From Pseudomonadota bacterium (GTDB taxonomy: Bacteria > Pseudomonadota > Gammaproteobacteria > Competibacterales > Competibacteraceae), in the NCBI GenBank assembly GCA_030917925.1, contig JAUPTV010000005.1:1-52288 (forward strand): 52,288 nt of DNA, given 5' to 3'. The first letter of the stretch is position 1. Each line of letters begins with the position of its first letter. The translations under genes and the position numbers were made by a program. This document shows positions 8,678 through 17,938 of this stretch, in pieces. The notes under the pieces are model-generated. The model was not told the origin of the DNA. It saw nothing but the letters and a program-made list of their open reading frames with translations, and searched no databases.

Positions 8678-10554
8678 TGGATCCCCGTCTGCTGCAGTAC
8701 TACAACCGGGAATTGCAATTCTTGCGCGAACTGGGCGGTGAATTTGCTCAGGAGTTCCCGAAAATCGCCGGGCGACTGGGCCTGGAAGGTTTTGAATGCG
8801 TCGATCCCTATGTCGAACGCCTGCTGGAAGGTTTCAGTTTTCTGGCGGCGCGGGTTCAGCTCAAGATGGACGCCGAATTTCCCCAGTTCACCCAGCAACT
8901 ACTCGAAGTCATTTATCCGCATTATCTCGCGCCTACGCCGTCCATGGCGATTGCGCGCTTTGTGCCCGATCCTGCCGAAGGTGCGCTGGACCAGGGTTTC
9001 GTGATTCCCCGCGAGACCGAGTTGCAGAGCGTACTCGGCAAGGGCGAGCAGACCGCCTGCCAGTATCGGACTGCCCACCCGGTCACGCTGTGGCCGATTG
9101 AGATCACCGAAGCCCAGTACTTCGCGGGCAAGGAGCCAGTTGCTTCGCTGGATTTGCCAAACGCGCACAAAATCCGGGCGGGTATTCGCCTGCGATTGCG
9201 GACGACGCAGGCCGGTTTACCGTTCAGCAAATTGCCGCTGGAGCGGTTGACTTTGTATTTGCAGGGGAGCGATGCGTTACCAGCGCATTTGTATGAGCAA
9301 TTGCTGGCGAATGTCATTGTGCGCGTGGCGCGGCCGGGTCAACGGCCTGCGCCCTGGCATGATGTGGCACCCGGCAATCCGGTCAAACGGGTGGGCTTCG
9401 AGGAAGAACAGGCGCTGCTGCCTTACGTTCCTGCTTCGTTCCAAGGCTATCGCCTGTTGCATGAATACTTTGCATTCCCGCAACGCTATCTGTTTGTGGA
9501 ACTGGAGGGACTGGGTTCGGCGGTGCGCCGGTGCGCCGGTGAAGAACTGGAACTGATCCTGTTGTTGGATCGTGTCGATCCGCATTTGGAAAACCGGGTG
9601 GCAGCGGAGAACTTTGTGCTGTTCTGCGCGCCGGCGATTAACCTGTTTCCCAAACGTGCGGACCGGATTCATCTCGGTCCACAGGTCGCCGAATATCATC
9701 TGGTGCCGGATCGCACCCGCCCGATGGATTTCGAGGTTTATCAAATCCGGGGCGTGACCGGGATTGGCGCTGAGGGCGAGGAGCAGGAATTTCTGCCGTT
9801 CTACGCGAATTACGACCGGCTGCATCAGCAGGGGCAGCGCGCTTTTTATACCCAGCATCGCCTGCCACGCATGTTGTCCAGCCGCCAGCGGCGGGTGGGG
9901 CCACGCTCCGGCTATATCGGCAGTGAGGTCTATCTGGCGCTGGTCGATGCTGACGAAGCGCCGTATCGCAGTAATTTGCAACAACTGGCGATTGCTACGC
10001 TGTGCACCAATCGCGATTTGCCCTTGCACATGCCGGTGGGACGCGGCGATACGGATTTTACCCTCGCTTCTGGAGCGCCAGTCAAAGCCGTGCGTTGTGT
10101 GACCGGACCCACCGCGCCGCGCCCGTCCCGCGCCCATGGCGATACCGCTTGGCGGTTGATTAGTCATCTGAATTTGAATTATCTGTCGCTCACCGATACC
10201 GATCATCGTCAGGGTGCCGCCGCGCTGCGGGAGTTGTTGGCGCTGTATGGCGACCTGTCGGAAGGGGGAGTACGCCAACAGATCGACGGAGTGATTTCGG
10301 TTCAGTCCCAGCCGATTACCCGGCGGGCACCGATTCCCGGTCCGATTGCCTTTGCGCGTGGTCTGGAAGTGGCGGTGAATCTGGATGAATCGGCATTCGA
10401 GGGCGCGGGGGCTTTTCTATTGGGCGCGGTGCTGGAGCGGTTTTTCGCGAAATACGCGTCCATCAATTCCTTTACTGAAACGGTTGTCCGCTCGACAGAG
10501 CGGGGTGAGATTATGCGATGGCCAGCCCGGATCGGACGTCGACAAATTCTGTAG
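8677..10554 (+). CDS. tssF: T6SS baseplate protein TssF
   Basis: This 625-residue protein has the usual TssF length. It opens with MDPRLLQYYNRELQFLRELG and ERLLEGFSFLAARVQLK, the conserved VasA/ImpG N-terminus. Two TssF copies and one TssG form the core of each baseplate wedge. The start overlaps the tssE stop by one base, and its end overlaps tssG by 37 bases in another frame. Such tight packing is typical of genes whose products assemble with fixed stoichiometry. Confidence 0.96.
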   Translation: MDPRLLQYYNRELQFLRELGGEFAQEFPKIAGRLGLEGFECVDPYVERLLEGFSFLAARVQLKMDAEFPQFTQQLLEVIYPHYLAPTPSMAIARFVPDPAEGALDQGFVIPRETELQSVLGKGEQTACQYRTAHPVTLWPIEITEAQYFAGKEPVASLDLPNAHKIRAGIRLRLRTTQAGLPFSKLPLERLTLYLQGSDALPAHLYEQLLANVIVRVARPGQRPAPWHDVAPGNPVKRVGFEEEQALLPYVPASFQGYRLLHEYFAFPQRYLFVELEGLGSAVRRCAGEELELILLLDRVDPHLENRVAAENFVLFCAPAINLFPKRADRIHLGPQVAEYHLVPDRTRPMDFEVYQIRGVTGIGAEGEEQEFLPFYANYDRLHQQGQRAFYTQHRLPRMLSSRQRRVGPRSGYIGSEVYLALVDADEAPYRSNLQQLAIATLCTNRDLPLHMPVGRGDTDFTLASGAPVKAVRCVTGPTAPRPSRAHGDTAWRLISHLNLNYLSLTDTDHRQGAAALRELLALYGDLSEGGVRQQIDGVISVQSQPITRRAPIPGPIAFARGLEVAVNLDESAFEGAGAFLLGAVLERFFAKYASINSFTETVVRSTERGEIMRWPARIGRRQIL

Positions 10555-11555
10555 ACGATCTGTTTGAAGCACTGCGGCGCGCGCCCTATGCTTTTCATTT
10601 CTTTCAAGCGTTGCGGCGTCTGGAGTGTTGCTATCGAGATCAACCTCGCTTGGGGAAGGCGACCCGCCTGAGCGATGAGTCGGTGCGCTTGACGCAGGAG
10701 CCGTCGATGGCGTTTGCGCCGTCAACGCTGGCGTCGTTCGATCCTGGCGATGAGCATCATCCGCCGCGACTGGCCGAATATTTCCTGGGGCTGTTCGGAC
10801 CGCAGGGACCCTTGCCGCTGCATCTGACTGAATATGCTTATGAGCGGAAGCGAGCCTATAGCGATGCGACGTTCTCCCGCTTCGCCGATGTATTTCATCA
10901 CCGGATGCTCACCCTGTTTTACCGGGCTTGGGCGGATGCGCAGCCGACGGTCAGTTTCGACCGTCCGGAAACGGATCGTTTTAATACTTATATTGGTGCT
11001 TCATTCGGTTTGGGGATGCCGTCGCTGTGGAATCGGGACGCTGCGCCGGATTTAGCCAAGTTCCATTATGCGGGTCGGTTGGCGTCCCAGACGCATAATG
11101 CCGAAGGTTTACAAGCACTGCTGGGGGATTTTTTCCAACTGCCGGTGCTGATTGAAAGCTTTGTGGGTCACTGGTTGCCGCTGGCCGAATCGAGCCAGTG
11201 CCGTTTGGGCGAGACTCCGGATACCGGGCTATTAGGATTAACAGCGGTCATTGGTGAGCGCGTCTGGGATGGTCAGTACAAGTTTCGCATTATCATCGGG
11301 CCGATGAGTCTGGCGGATTTTCAGCGCTTTTTGCCGGGCAGCGCCAGCCTGCGTCGCCTGGTGGCCTGGGTGCGCAACTATGTCGGTGACGAACTGCTCT
11401 GGGACGTCAATCTGGTGCTGAAAAAGGAAGAAGTCCCGCCATTGAAACTCGGCGAGGGATCGCAATTGGGCTGGACGACCTGGTTGACTAGTCAGCCCTT
11501 GGCGCAGGACGCCGATGATGTAAAACTCGATGCGGTGACCTATTGTGAAGGCTAA
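10518..11555 (+). CDS. tssG: T6SS baseplate protein TssG
   Basis: This 345-residue protein belongs to the VasB/ImpH family. The early segment YAFHFFQALRRLEC is the family hallmark, followed by FAPSTLASF and FLGLFGPQGPLPLHLTEYA. TssG joins TssF in the wedge and contacts TssK. Its ATG lies inside the last 37 bases of tssF, with a GGGGTGAG stretch before it. A 158-base gap separates it from tssH and holds a dispersed repeat. Confidence 0.95.
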   Translation: MASPDRTSTNSVDDLFEALRRAPYAFHFFQALRRLECCYRDQPRLGKATRLSDESVRLTQEPSMAFAPSTLASFDPGDEHHPPRLAEYFLGLFGPQGPLPLHLTEYAYERKRAYSDATFSRFADVFHHRMLTLFYRAWADAQPTVSFDRPETDRFNTYIGASFGLGMPSLWNRDAAPDLAKFHYAGRLASQTHNAEGLQALLGDFFQLPVLIESFVGHWLPLAESSQCRLGETPDTGLLGLTAVIGERVWDGQYKFRIIIGPMSLADFQRFLPGSASLRRLVAWVRNYVGDELLWDVNLVLKKEEVPPLKLGEGSQLGWTTWLTSQPLAQDADDVKLDAVTYCEG

Positions 11556-11595
11556 AAGCCAATATCGCCTTTTCCGATGATCGCCGGATGTCTGA

Positions 11596-11645
11596 ATTCC
11601 CCTCCTTGGCTAAGGAGGGGTGGCGCGAAGCGACGGGGTGGTTCG
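11596..11645. repeat. Dispersed palindromic repeat, family A, copy 1
   Basis: This is a 50-base element whose first part, CCCCTCCTTGGCTAAGGAGG, forms a hairpin (CCCCTCCTT / AAGGAGGGG). It is followed by TGGCGCG and a GGGGTGGTTCG tail. It agrees with the copy at 25036-25085 at 47 of 50 positions. It lies between tssG and tssH. Confidence 0.85.
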
Positions 11646-11713
11646 GGGTGTCGGCCACTCAAGTTGAAAGACTATATCTTGACCTTTGACCTTTATTTAA
11701 GGAGTCCTCACTT

Positions 11714-14398
11714 ATGGCCGACATCAGTCGCGTTGCGCTGTTTGGGAAGTTGAACAGTCTGGGCTACAAAGCTATTGAAAGCGCTACCGTGTTTTGCAAG
11801 CTACGCGGGAATCCTTATGTGGAACTGGTCCACTGGCTGCACCAGATTTTGCAATTGCCGGATTCGGATCTGCATCGCAGCATTCAGCATTTCAATCTGA
11901 ATCCATCGCGGGTAGCGAAGGATTTCACCGAGGCGTTGGATCGTTTGCCGCGTGGGGCGACGTCGATTTCGGATCTTTCTTCCCATGTCGATGCGGCGGT
12001 GAAGGAAGGTTGGGTGTATGCGACACTGATGTTCAAGGACGCTCAGGTGCGCACCGGCCATTTGCTGGTGGGGATGTTGAAGACGCCGGACTTGCGCAAT
12101 GCGCTGCTGGCCATTTCCCGCGAATTCGATAAGGTCAAACTGGATGAGCTGACCGAACGCTTTGTGGAGATTACCACTGCTTCCCCGGAAGCCGGACTGC
12201 GCGCCACGGACGGTTCCGAGGTGGGCGGTGGCGCAGCGCCCGGCGAGGCCAGCGACGCCATGGCTCCGCCGCAAATGGGTAAGCAGGAAGCACTGCAACG
12301 CTTTTCCGTGGATTTGACCGAGCGGGCGCGCACCGGCGAACTCGATCCGATTGTGGGCCGTGATGAGGAAATCCGCCAGATTGTCGATATTCTGATGCGC
12401 CGCCGCCAGAATAATCCCATTCTGACCGGTGAGGCGGGGGTGGGTAAAACCGCCGTCGTTGAAGGCTTCGCCCAGCGCATTGCGTCCGGTGATGTGCCGC
12501 CGCCATTGCAGGATGTGACGCTGCGGGTGCTGGATGTGGGTTTGTTGCAGGCCGGGGCTAGTATGAAAGGCGAGTTTGAGAATCGGTTACGGCAGGTGAT
12601 TGATGAAGTGCAGTCCTCGCCTAAACCCATCATATTATTCATCGACGAAGCACATACGCTGATCGGCGCGGGTGGGGCGGCGGGCACCGGCGATGCCGCC
12701 AATTTGCTGAAACCGGCGCTCGCACGCGGCAAGTTGCGCACCATCGCCGCGACGACCTGGGCGGAATACAAAAAACATATTGAGAAAGATCCCGCGTTGA
12801 CTCGCCGCTTCCAGGTGGTGCAAGTCGGGGAACCGAGCGAAGAGAAGACCGTGCTGATGATGCGGGGGATGGCGTCCACGATGGAGAAACACCATCGGGT
12901 GCAAATTCTCGATGAGGCGCTGGAGGCGGCGGTTAAACTGTCGCATCGCTATATTCCCGCCCGCCAGTTGCCCGACAAGGCCGTCAGTCTGCTGGACACT
13001 GCCAGCGCCCGGGTGGCGATCAGCCTGCACGCGGTTCCTGCGGCAGTCGAAGACTGTCGCCGCCGCATCGAGGGATTGCAGGTTGAATTGGACATCATTG
13101 CCCGAGAAACCGCCGTGGGCATTGATGCGGTCCAGCGTCAGGCGGATGCGCTGGCGAAATTGCAGACTGAAGAGGCGCGCCTGGCGGAACTGGACGCCCG
13201 CTGGCAGGAGGAAAAGGGTCTGGTCGACCAGATTCTGGAACTGCGGGCCAAGTTGCGTGGCGTGAGTGGCGTGGTGGAAACCGATGCGGTGCCGGAAGTC
13301 GATCCTGAGCGGGAGACGCGGCTGGCGGAGTTGAAAGACCTGCAAGCACGGTTACACGAATTGCAGGGCGAGAAACCATTGATTCTGCCCAGCGTCGATG
13401 CCCAGGCGATTGCTTCAGTGGTGGCCGACTGGACCGGCATTCCGGTTGGGCGCATGGTGAAGAACGAAATCGACACCGTGCTGAAACTGGCTGATATTCT
13501 CAATCGCCGGATCGTCGGCCAGCGCCATGCCCTGGACATCATCGCCCGGCGGATTCAAACCTCCCGGGCGGCGCTGGATAATCCCAACAAGCCGATTGGC
13601 GTGTTCATGCTGGCCGGTCCGTCAGGCGTGGGTAAAACCGAAACGGCGCTGGCGCTGGCGGAAGCATTGTATGGCGGTGAACAGAATGTCATCACCATCA
13701 ATATGAGTGAATTTCAGGAGGCGCATACCGTCTCGACTCTGAAGGGTGCGCCGCCCGGCTATGTCGGCTACGGCGAGGGCGGAGTGCTGACTGAAGCGGT
13801 GCGGCGGCGGCCTTATAGCGTGGTGTTGCTGGACGAGGTGGAAAAAGCCCATCACGATGTGCATGAGATTTTCTTCCAGGTGTTCGATAAGGGCTGGATG
13901 GAAGATGGGGAAGGGCGGTTCATTGACTTCAAGAACACCCTGATTTTATTGACCACCAATGTCGGCACCGATCTGATCGCCGGGATGTGCCGGGACCCGG
14001 AACTGTTGCCTGATCCGGAAGGACTCAGCCAGGCGCTGCGCGAACCGTTGCTGAAAGTTTTTCCGCCGGCGCTGCTGGGTCGGTTGGTAACCATTCCCTA
14101 CTACCCGCTCAGTGATGAAATGATTGCGGATATCGTCCGGCTGCAACTGGGCCGGATTACCAAGCGAATTCTGGAGAACCACAAGATCCCGTTCCTCTAT
14201 GACGACGCGGTGGTTAAGCTGATCGTTAGTCGCTGTACTGAGCTGGAAAGCGGCGGGCGCATGGTGGACGCGATTTTGACCAACACCGTGCTGCCGGCAA
14301 TTAGCGCCGAGTTCCTGAACCGGTTGATGGCGGGTCAGCCCATTGCCCAGGTGCAAGTGCAGATCGAAAACGGTGACTTTGCCTATCGATTTGATTGA
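11714..14398 (+). CDS. clpV: T6SS AAA+ ATPase ClpV (TssH)
   Basis: This 894-residue Clp-family ATPase has an N-terminal substrate-binding domain (~1-155) and two AAA+ modules. The first Walker A is GEAGVGKTA near residue 239, with Walker B near FIDEAHTLIGAGG. A coiled-coil middle domain covers roughly 420-560. The second Walker A is GPSGVGKTE near residue 635, followed by MSEFQEAHTVSTLKGAPPGY. The divergent N-domain and the location in a T6SS cluster distinguish it from ClpB. ClpV extracts TssC and recycles contracted sheaths in the cytoplasm. AAGGAG lies 13 bases before the ATG. It closes the plus arm. Confidence 0.97.
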   Translation: MADISRVALFGKLNSLGYKAIESATVFCKLRGNPYVELVHWLHQILQLPDSDLHRSIQHFNLNPSRVAKDFTEALDRLPRGATSISDLSSHVDAAVKEGWVYATLMFKDAQVRTGHLLVGMLKTPDLRNALLAISREFDKVKLDELTERFVEITTASPEAGLRATDGSEVGGGAAPGEASDAMAPPQMGKQEALQRFSVDLTERARTGELDPIVGRDEEIRQIVDILMRRRQNNPILTGEAGVGKTAVVEGFAQRIASGDVPPPLQDVTLRVLDVGLLQAGASMKGEFENRLRQVIDEVQSSPKPIILFIDEAHTLIGAGGAAGTGDAANLLKPALARGKLRTIAATTWAEYKKHIEKDPALTRRFQVVQVGEPSEEKTVLMMRGMASTMEKHHRVQILDEALEAAVKLSHRYIPARQLPDKAVSLLDTASARVAISLHAVPAAVEDCRRRIEGLQVELDIIARETAVGIDAVQRQADALAKLQTEEARLAELDARWQEEKGLVDQILELRAKLRGVSGVVETDAVPEVDPERETRLAELKDLQARLHELQGEKPLILPSVDAQAIASVVADWTGIPVGRMVKNEIDTVLKLADILNRRIVGQRHALDIIARRIQTSRAALDNPNKPIGVFMLAGPSGVGKTETALALAEALYGGEQNVITINMSEFQEAHTVSTLKGAPPGYVGYGEGGVLTEAVRRRPYSVVLLDEVEKAHHDVHEIFFQVFDKGWMEDGEGRFIDFKNTLILLTTNVGTDLIAGMCRDPELLPDPEGLSQALREPLLKVFPPALLGRLVTIPYYPLSDEMIADIVRLQLGRITKRILENHKIPFLYDDAVVKLIVSRCTELESGGRMVDAILTNTVLPAISAEFLNRLMAGQPIAQVQVQIENGDFAYRFD

Positions 14399-14463
14399 AT
14401 GAGCGCAGCAGGCTTCCGGGGATGTATGATTCCCCTTTTCATTCCAATACAGAGAGAGTCTCG

Positions 14464-14727
14464 ATGCTCGAGTTTGATGAGGTGCGGCAGTTGATTGGCG
14501 AGATTTTGCAACTGGGAGACCGGACGCAAAAACTGAACCCGGAGACGCCGTTGCTGGGCAGCATCCCGGAATTCGACTCGATGGCGGTGATGGCGTTGAT
14601 CAGCGCACTGGAGGAGCGGTTCGATCTCCAGTTCGATGATGATGAAGTCAGCGCGGAAATCTTCGAGACCGTGGGTCAGGTGTATGCCTTCGTTCGTGAC
14701 AAGGCGCTGGCCATGGGTCACGTTTAG
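14464..14727 (+). CDS. Acyl carrier protein (orphan)
   Basis: This is an 87-residue carrier protein. The 4'-phosphopantetheine attachment serine is S39 in IPEFDSMAVMALI, followed by an acidic helix II-III (EERFDLQFDDDEV). The chosen ATG at 14464 has AGAGAGAG just upstream; the frame is open to 14395, but that stretch looks non-coding. The sequence resembles carrier proteins found in exosortase-linked polysaccharide or specialised acyl-transfer loci rather than the fatty-acid synthase AcpP. No acyl-activating, ketosynthase or transferase gene adjoins it, so its partner is unknown. It starts 65 bases after clpV, but a link with T6SS is unproven. Confidence 0.85.
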   Translation: MLEFDEVRQLIGEILQLGDRTQKLNPETPLLGSIPEFDSMAVMALISALEERFDLQFDDDEVSAEIFETVGQVYAFVRDKALAMGHV

Positions 14728-14735
14728 CGCAAGAC

Positions 14736-14759
14736 ACCCTCCCCCAGGCGGGGGAGGGT
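14736..14759. repeat. GC-rich hairpin between acp and glgB
   Basis: ACCCTCCCCC and GGGGGAGGGT form a perfect 10-bp stem with a four-base loop (AGGC). It lies between the converging ends of the acyl carrier gene and glgB and could stop transcription from either side. There is no clear T run. It resembles the C/G-rich repeats at 17793, 23752 and 38787. Confidence 0.6.
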
Positions 14760-14771
14760 TGGGGGAATGAA

Positions 14772-17078
14772 CTACTCGGGTTGTGCCACTTCGGCTTGAA
14801 CCGCAGCGGTCGCCCGTCGGCCAATGGCCGTCTTTAGCGGCACTGGCGCGGCTTCCTCAACTTCGTCTGCTTCCACTTCAATCACTATGGGCTTGGGCGC
14901 AGGCTTGGGCGGGCGCAACACCAAACCACCCAGCGGCGGCACCGTGATGGTGACTGAGTAGGGCCGATCCATCCAGGGGTGATCGTCGGTCATGAGGTCC
15001 ATGCCGCCATTGCCAACGCCGCTACCGGCGTAGAAATGCGAGTCGGAATTGAAGATTTCCGTATAGCAACCGGCGCGCGGCACGCCAATCCGGTAGCCAT
15101 GACGCGGCACCGGGGTGAAGTTGACGATCACCACCAGGAAGTCGTCGCCGTCCTTGCGCAGGTAACTCAGAATCGACTGTTCGGCGTCATGGCAGTCAAT
15201 CCAGTCAAAGCCCTGCCATTCAAATTCATAGTGGTGCAGCGCGGATTCGCTGTGGTAGAGCCGGTTCAAATCCTTGACCAGCAACTGCATACCCTGATGG
15301 AAGTTGTATTCCAGGACATACCAGTCCAGCGTCGTGGCGCTGTTCCACTCCGTGCCCTGACCGAACTCGGTGCCCATGAACAGCAGTTTCTTGCCGGGAT
15401 GGGTGAACATGTACAGATAGAGCAGCCGCAGGTTGGCGAAGCGCTGCCATTCGTCGCCCGGCATCTTGTTGACCATCGAGCCTTTGCCATGCACCACCTC
15501 GTCATGCGAGAACGGCAGCATGAAGTTCTCGGTGAAGCAGTACAACATGCTGAAGGTCAGCAGGTCGTGGTGATATTTGCGATGAATCGGCTGCTGCGCG
15601 ATATAGCGCAGAGTGTCGTTCATCCAGCCCATGTTCCATTTCATGCTGAAGCCCAGACCGCCCAGATAGGTCGGGCGGGTGACTTGCGGCCAGGACGTGG
15701 ATTCCTCGGCAATCACCAACGCGCCGGGATGCTCGCTGTGAACGACAGTGTTCAGTTCCCGCATGAAGTCAATGGCTTCGAGATTTTCCCGACCGCCGTA
15801 CTTGTTGGGAATCCACTCGCCTTCCTTACGGGAGTAGTCGAGGTACAGCATGGAGGCGACCGCATCCACCCGCAGCCCGTCCAGATGGAATTCTTCGATC
15901 CAGTACAGGGCGCTGGATAACAGGAAATTCTTTACCTCGTAGCGACCGAAGTTGAAGATCAGCGTGCCCCAGTCGAGATGCTCGCCCTTGCGCGGATCGG
16001 TGTGTTCATACAGCGCTTCACCATCGAAACGGGCCAGACCGGCGGCGTCCTTGGGGAAATGCGCCGGCACCCAGTCGAGGATCACGCCGATGTCGTGTTG
16101 GTGGCAGTAGTCGATGAAGTAGCGGAAATCGTCCGGGGTGCCAAAGCGACTGGTCGGCGCATAGTAGCCGGTGGTCTGATAGCCCCAGGAGGCGTCGTAG
16201 GGATGTTCGGTGATGGGCAGCAGTTCGATATGGCTGAAGCCCAAATCCTTCGCGTAGTCGACCAGTTGGTGCGCCAGTTCCCGATAATTCAGGAACTCGC
16301 CTTCGGGACCGCGCCGCCAGGAACCGAGATGGACTTCGTAAACGGACATGGGTTCGTGCAGCCAGTCGCTGGCCTTGCGCTTATCCAGCCATTCGCCGTC
16401 GCGCCAGGCGTAAGCGCTGGGTTTGGTGACGATGGTGGCGGTGCTGGGCCGTAATTCGAAGTGCTGGCCGTAGGGATCGGATTTCAGGAAGACCGCGCCG
16501 TTGTGGCGATTGCGGAGTTCAAACTTGTAGAGATCGCCGTGGCAGATATTGGGGATGAACAGTTCCCAGACACCGCTGCCGCCGCGCACCCGCATGGGGT
16601 GAATGCGCCCGTCCCAGCGGTTGAAATTGCCGACCACGCTGACCCGTTCGGCGCTGGGTGCCCAGACAGCGAACAGGACGCCGGCGACGCCATCGACCTG
16701 GTGTGGGTGTGCGCCCAGGAACCGGTAGGAATGCCAGTGTTTGCCTTCGCCGAACAGGTATAGGTCGAAATCCGGGATCTGCGGCGGGAAACAGTAGGGG
16801 TCGTAGGAGATATGTTCGTGGTGGTCGGAATCGCGCCAGATCAGCCGATAGCGCTCGGGAACCTGCTCAACCTTGCCCGACCATTCAAACAGGTCGGTGT
16901 TGGGAATGCGCTGCATTGGCAGATTGCCCTCGGCGATGTGGACCTCCTGGGCGTAGGGCAGATGAGCGCGAACGACGACTTTCTTGTCCTGCGGATGGCG
17001 ACCCAGCACAGCGAAAGGGTCATGGTGGCGGGAATCGATAATGCGTTGCAGTTCGGGATTGATTTTTGGGCTCGTCAC
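14772..17078 (-). CDS. glgB: 1,4-alpha-glucan branching enzyme GlgB
   Basis: This 768-residue GH13 enzyme forms alpha-1,6 branches in glycogen. The N-terminal carbohydrate-binding modules (to ~230) include [11 protein letters not shown] and [20 protein letters not shown]. The catalytic barrel carries the nucleophile D405 in [13 protein letters not shown], the acid E458 in [10 protein letters not shown], and [14 protein letters not shown]405 and E458 have the same numbers as in E. coli GlgB. After the normal C-terminal domain it has an extra tail of about 45 residues rich in P, E and A (from ~PPKPAPKP). The start is GTG with only a weak AGGA upstream. No other glg gene is nearby, so it stands outside a glycogen operon. 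Confidence 0.97.
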   Translation of the reverse strand: MTSPKINPELQRIIDSRHHDPFAVLGRHPQDKKVVVRAHLPYAQEVHIAEGNLPMQRIPNTDLFEWSGKVEQVPERYRLIWRDSDHHEHISYDPYCFPPQIPDFDLYLFGEGKHWHSYRFLGAHPHQVDGVAGVLFAVWAPSAERVSVVGNFNRWDGRIHPMRVRGGSGVWELFIPNICHGDLYKFELRNRHNGAVFLKSDPYGQHFELRPSTATIVTKPSAYAWRDGEWLDKRKASDWLHEPMSVYEVHLGSWRRGPEGEFLNYRELAHQLVDYAKDLGFSHIELLPITEHPYDASWGYQTTGYYAPTSRFGTPDDFRYFIDYCHQHDIGVILDWVPAHFPKDAAGLARFDGEALYEHTDPRKGEHLDWGTLIFNFGRYEVKNFLLSSALYWIEEFHLDGLRVDAVASMLYLDYSRKEGEWIPNKYGGRENLEAIDFMRELNTVVHSEHPGALVIAEESTSWPQVTRPTYLGGLGFSMKWNMGWMNDTLRYIAQQPIHRKYHHDLLTFSMLYCFTENFMLPFSHDEVVHGKGSMVNKMPGDEWQRFANLRLLYLYMFTHPGKKLLFMGTEFGQGTEWNSATTLDWYVLEYNFHQGMQLLVKDLNRLYHSESALHHYEFEWQGFDWIDCHDAEQSILSYLRKDGDDFLVVIVNFTPVPRHGYRIGVPRAGCYTEIFNSDSHFYAGSGVGNGGMDLMTDDHPWMDRPYSVTITVPPLGGLVLRPPKPAPKPIVIEVEADEVEEAAPVPLKTAIGRRATAAVQAEVAQPE

Positions 17079-17372
17079 GTTATGGATCCTGGGGGTTTAT
17101 GTTGACAGTTAAGGCCGTGTCCGACGGTGGTTGACGATCCAGACCGCCCAGCCTGATGGCGACGGTTCGGGATGCCCCGGATGCGCCTGTATTTCGGGTA
17201 AGTATAGCGCTTAATGCACTAAGGATGGTTTTTTGTGGGGATTAGGCGGGGTCATCGGCTGGCAGGGTGGCCGATTGACGGGGTTTAAGCATCCCTGCCC
17301 GGTATCTGATAAAATCAGCTTCGTTTTACACCAACCTATCAGAATCCCGTCAAACATTCCAAGGGACGATCC

Positions 17373-17771
17373 ATGAATTCTCATAAACTGCTTGTATCTA
17401 CGCTGGTTCTCGGGCTAGGCCTGCTGGCGGGTGGTTGCTCGGCGGAAAAGCCCGTCAAGCCGGTCAGCTTTCAGAAAGACGTGCAGCCCCTTTTGAAGGC
17501 GGCCTGCGCCGAATGCCATACCGCGCCTAATACCGAAGGTTATCAGAAGAGCGGTTTGGCAGTGACCACCTACGAGGAACTGATGAAGGGCACCAAACTG
17601 GGGCCGGTCATCGTTCCTGGACAAAGCCTCAACAGCAGTCTGAATCGGTTGGCCGAGGGCCGTCCTGGCGTGGATCCGTCCATTCAGATGCCCCACGGTA
17701 AGGTGAAATTACCCGAGGCGCAGCTTGCCCTGCTGCGTCAGTGGGTCGATCAGGGCGCGAAGAATAACTAG
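17373..17771 (+). CDS. Small c-type cytochrome lipoprotein
   Basis: This is a 132-residue exported protein. The signal peptide ends in a lipobox (LLAGGC, Cys at residue 22), so it should be a lipid-anchored periplasmic protein. One haem c site is visible (CAECH), followed by the pattern of cytochrome-like domains (FQKDVQPLLKAAC, then MPHGKVKLPEAQLALLRQWVDQGA). A distal methionine may be in IQMPHG. The family occurs widely as a single-haem electron-transfer module with no assigned partner. It is transcribed alone, divergent from glgB, in a 294-base gap. Its redox partner is unknown. Confidence 0.82.
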   Translation: MNSHKLLVSTLVLGLGLLAGGCSAEKPVKPVSFQKDVQPLLKAACAECHTAPNTEGYQKSGLAVTTYEELMKGTKLGPVIVPGQSLNSSLNRLAEGRPGVDPSIQMPHGKVKLPEAQLALLRQWVDQGAKNN

Positions 17772-17792
17772 ACCGCGCATCGCTGCTGATAA

Positions 17793-17830
17793 CCCCCTGT
17801 CCCCACCCTCTCCCGCAAGGGGGGAGGGAC
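17793..17830. repeat. C/G-rich dispersed repeat, family B copy
   Basis: This is a CCCCTGTCCCCACCCTCTCC-type sequence followed by a GGGGGGAGGG complement, able to form a hairpin around GCAA. Related copies lie at 23752-23790 and 38787-38820. It lies between the cytochrome lipoprotein and relA genes and may end transcription of the former. Confidence 0.6.
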
Positions 17831-17938
17831 TTTTGCTGATGGGGAGAGGACGTCCGCTTTCCAACTCCCGCCTGTTCGCCGCGCTGATTCCTGGCGTTGG
17901 CGTCCTGCCCGTTTCGGGTCATTTTCCGAGGAGGCATT

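Noticed and set aside
9277-10278. 333-codon frame opposite tssF
   Set aside because: Antisense shadow of TssF, with no ribosome site or known domain.
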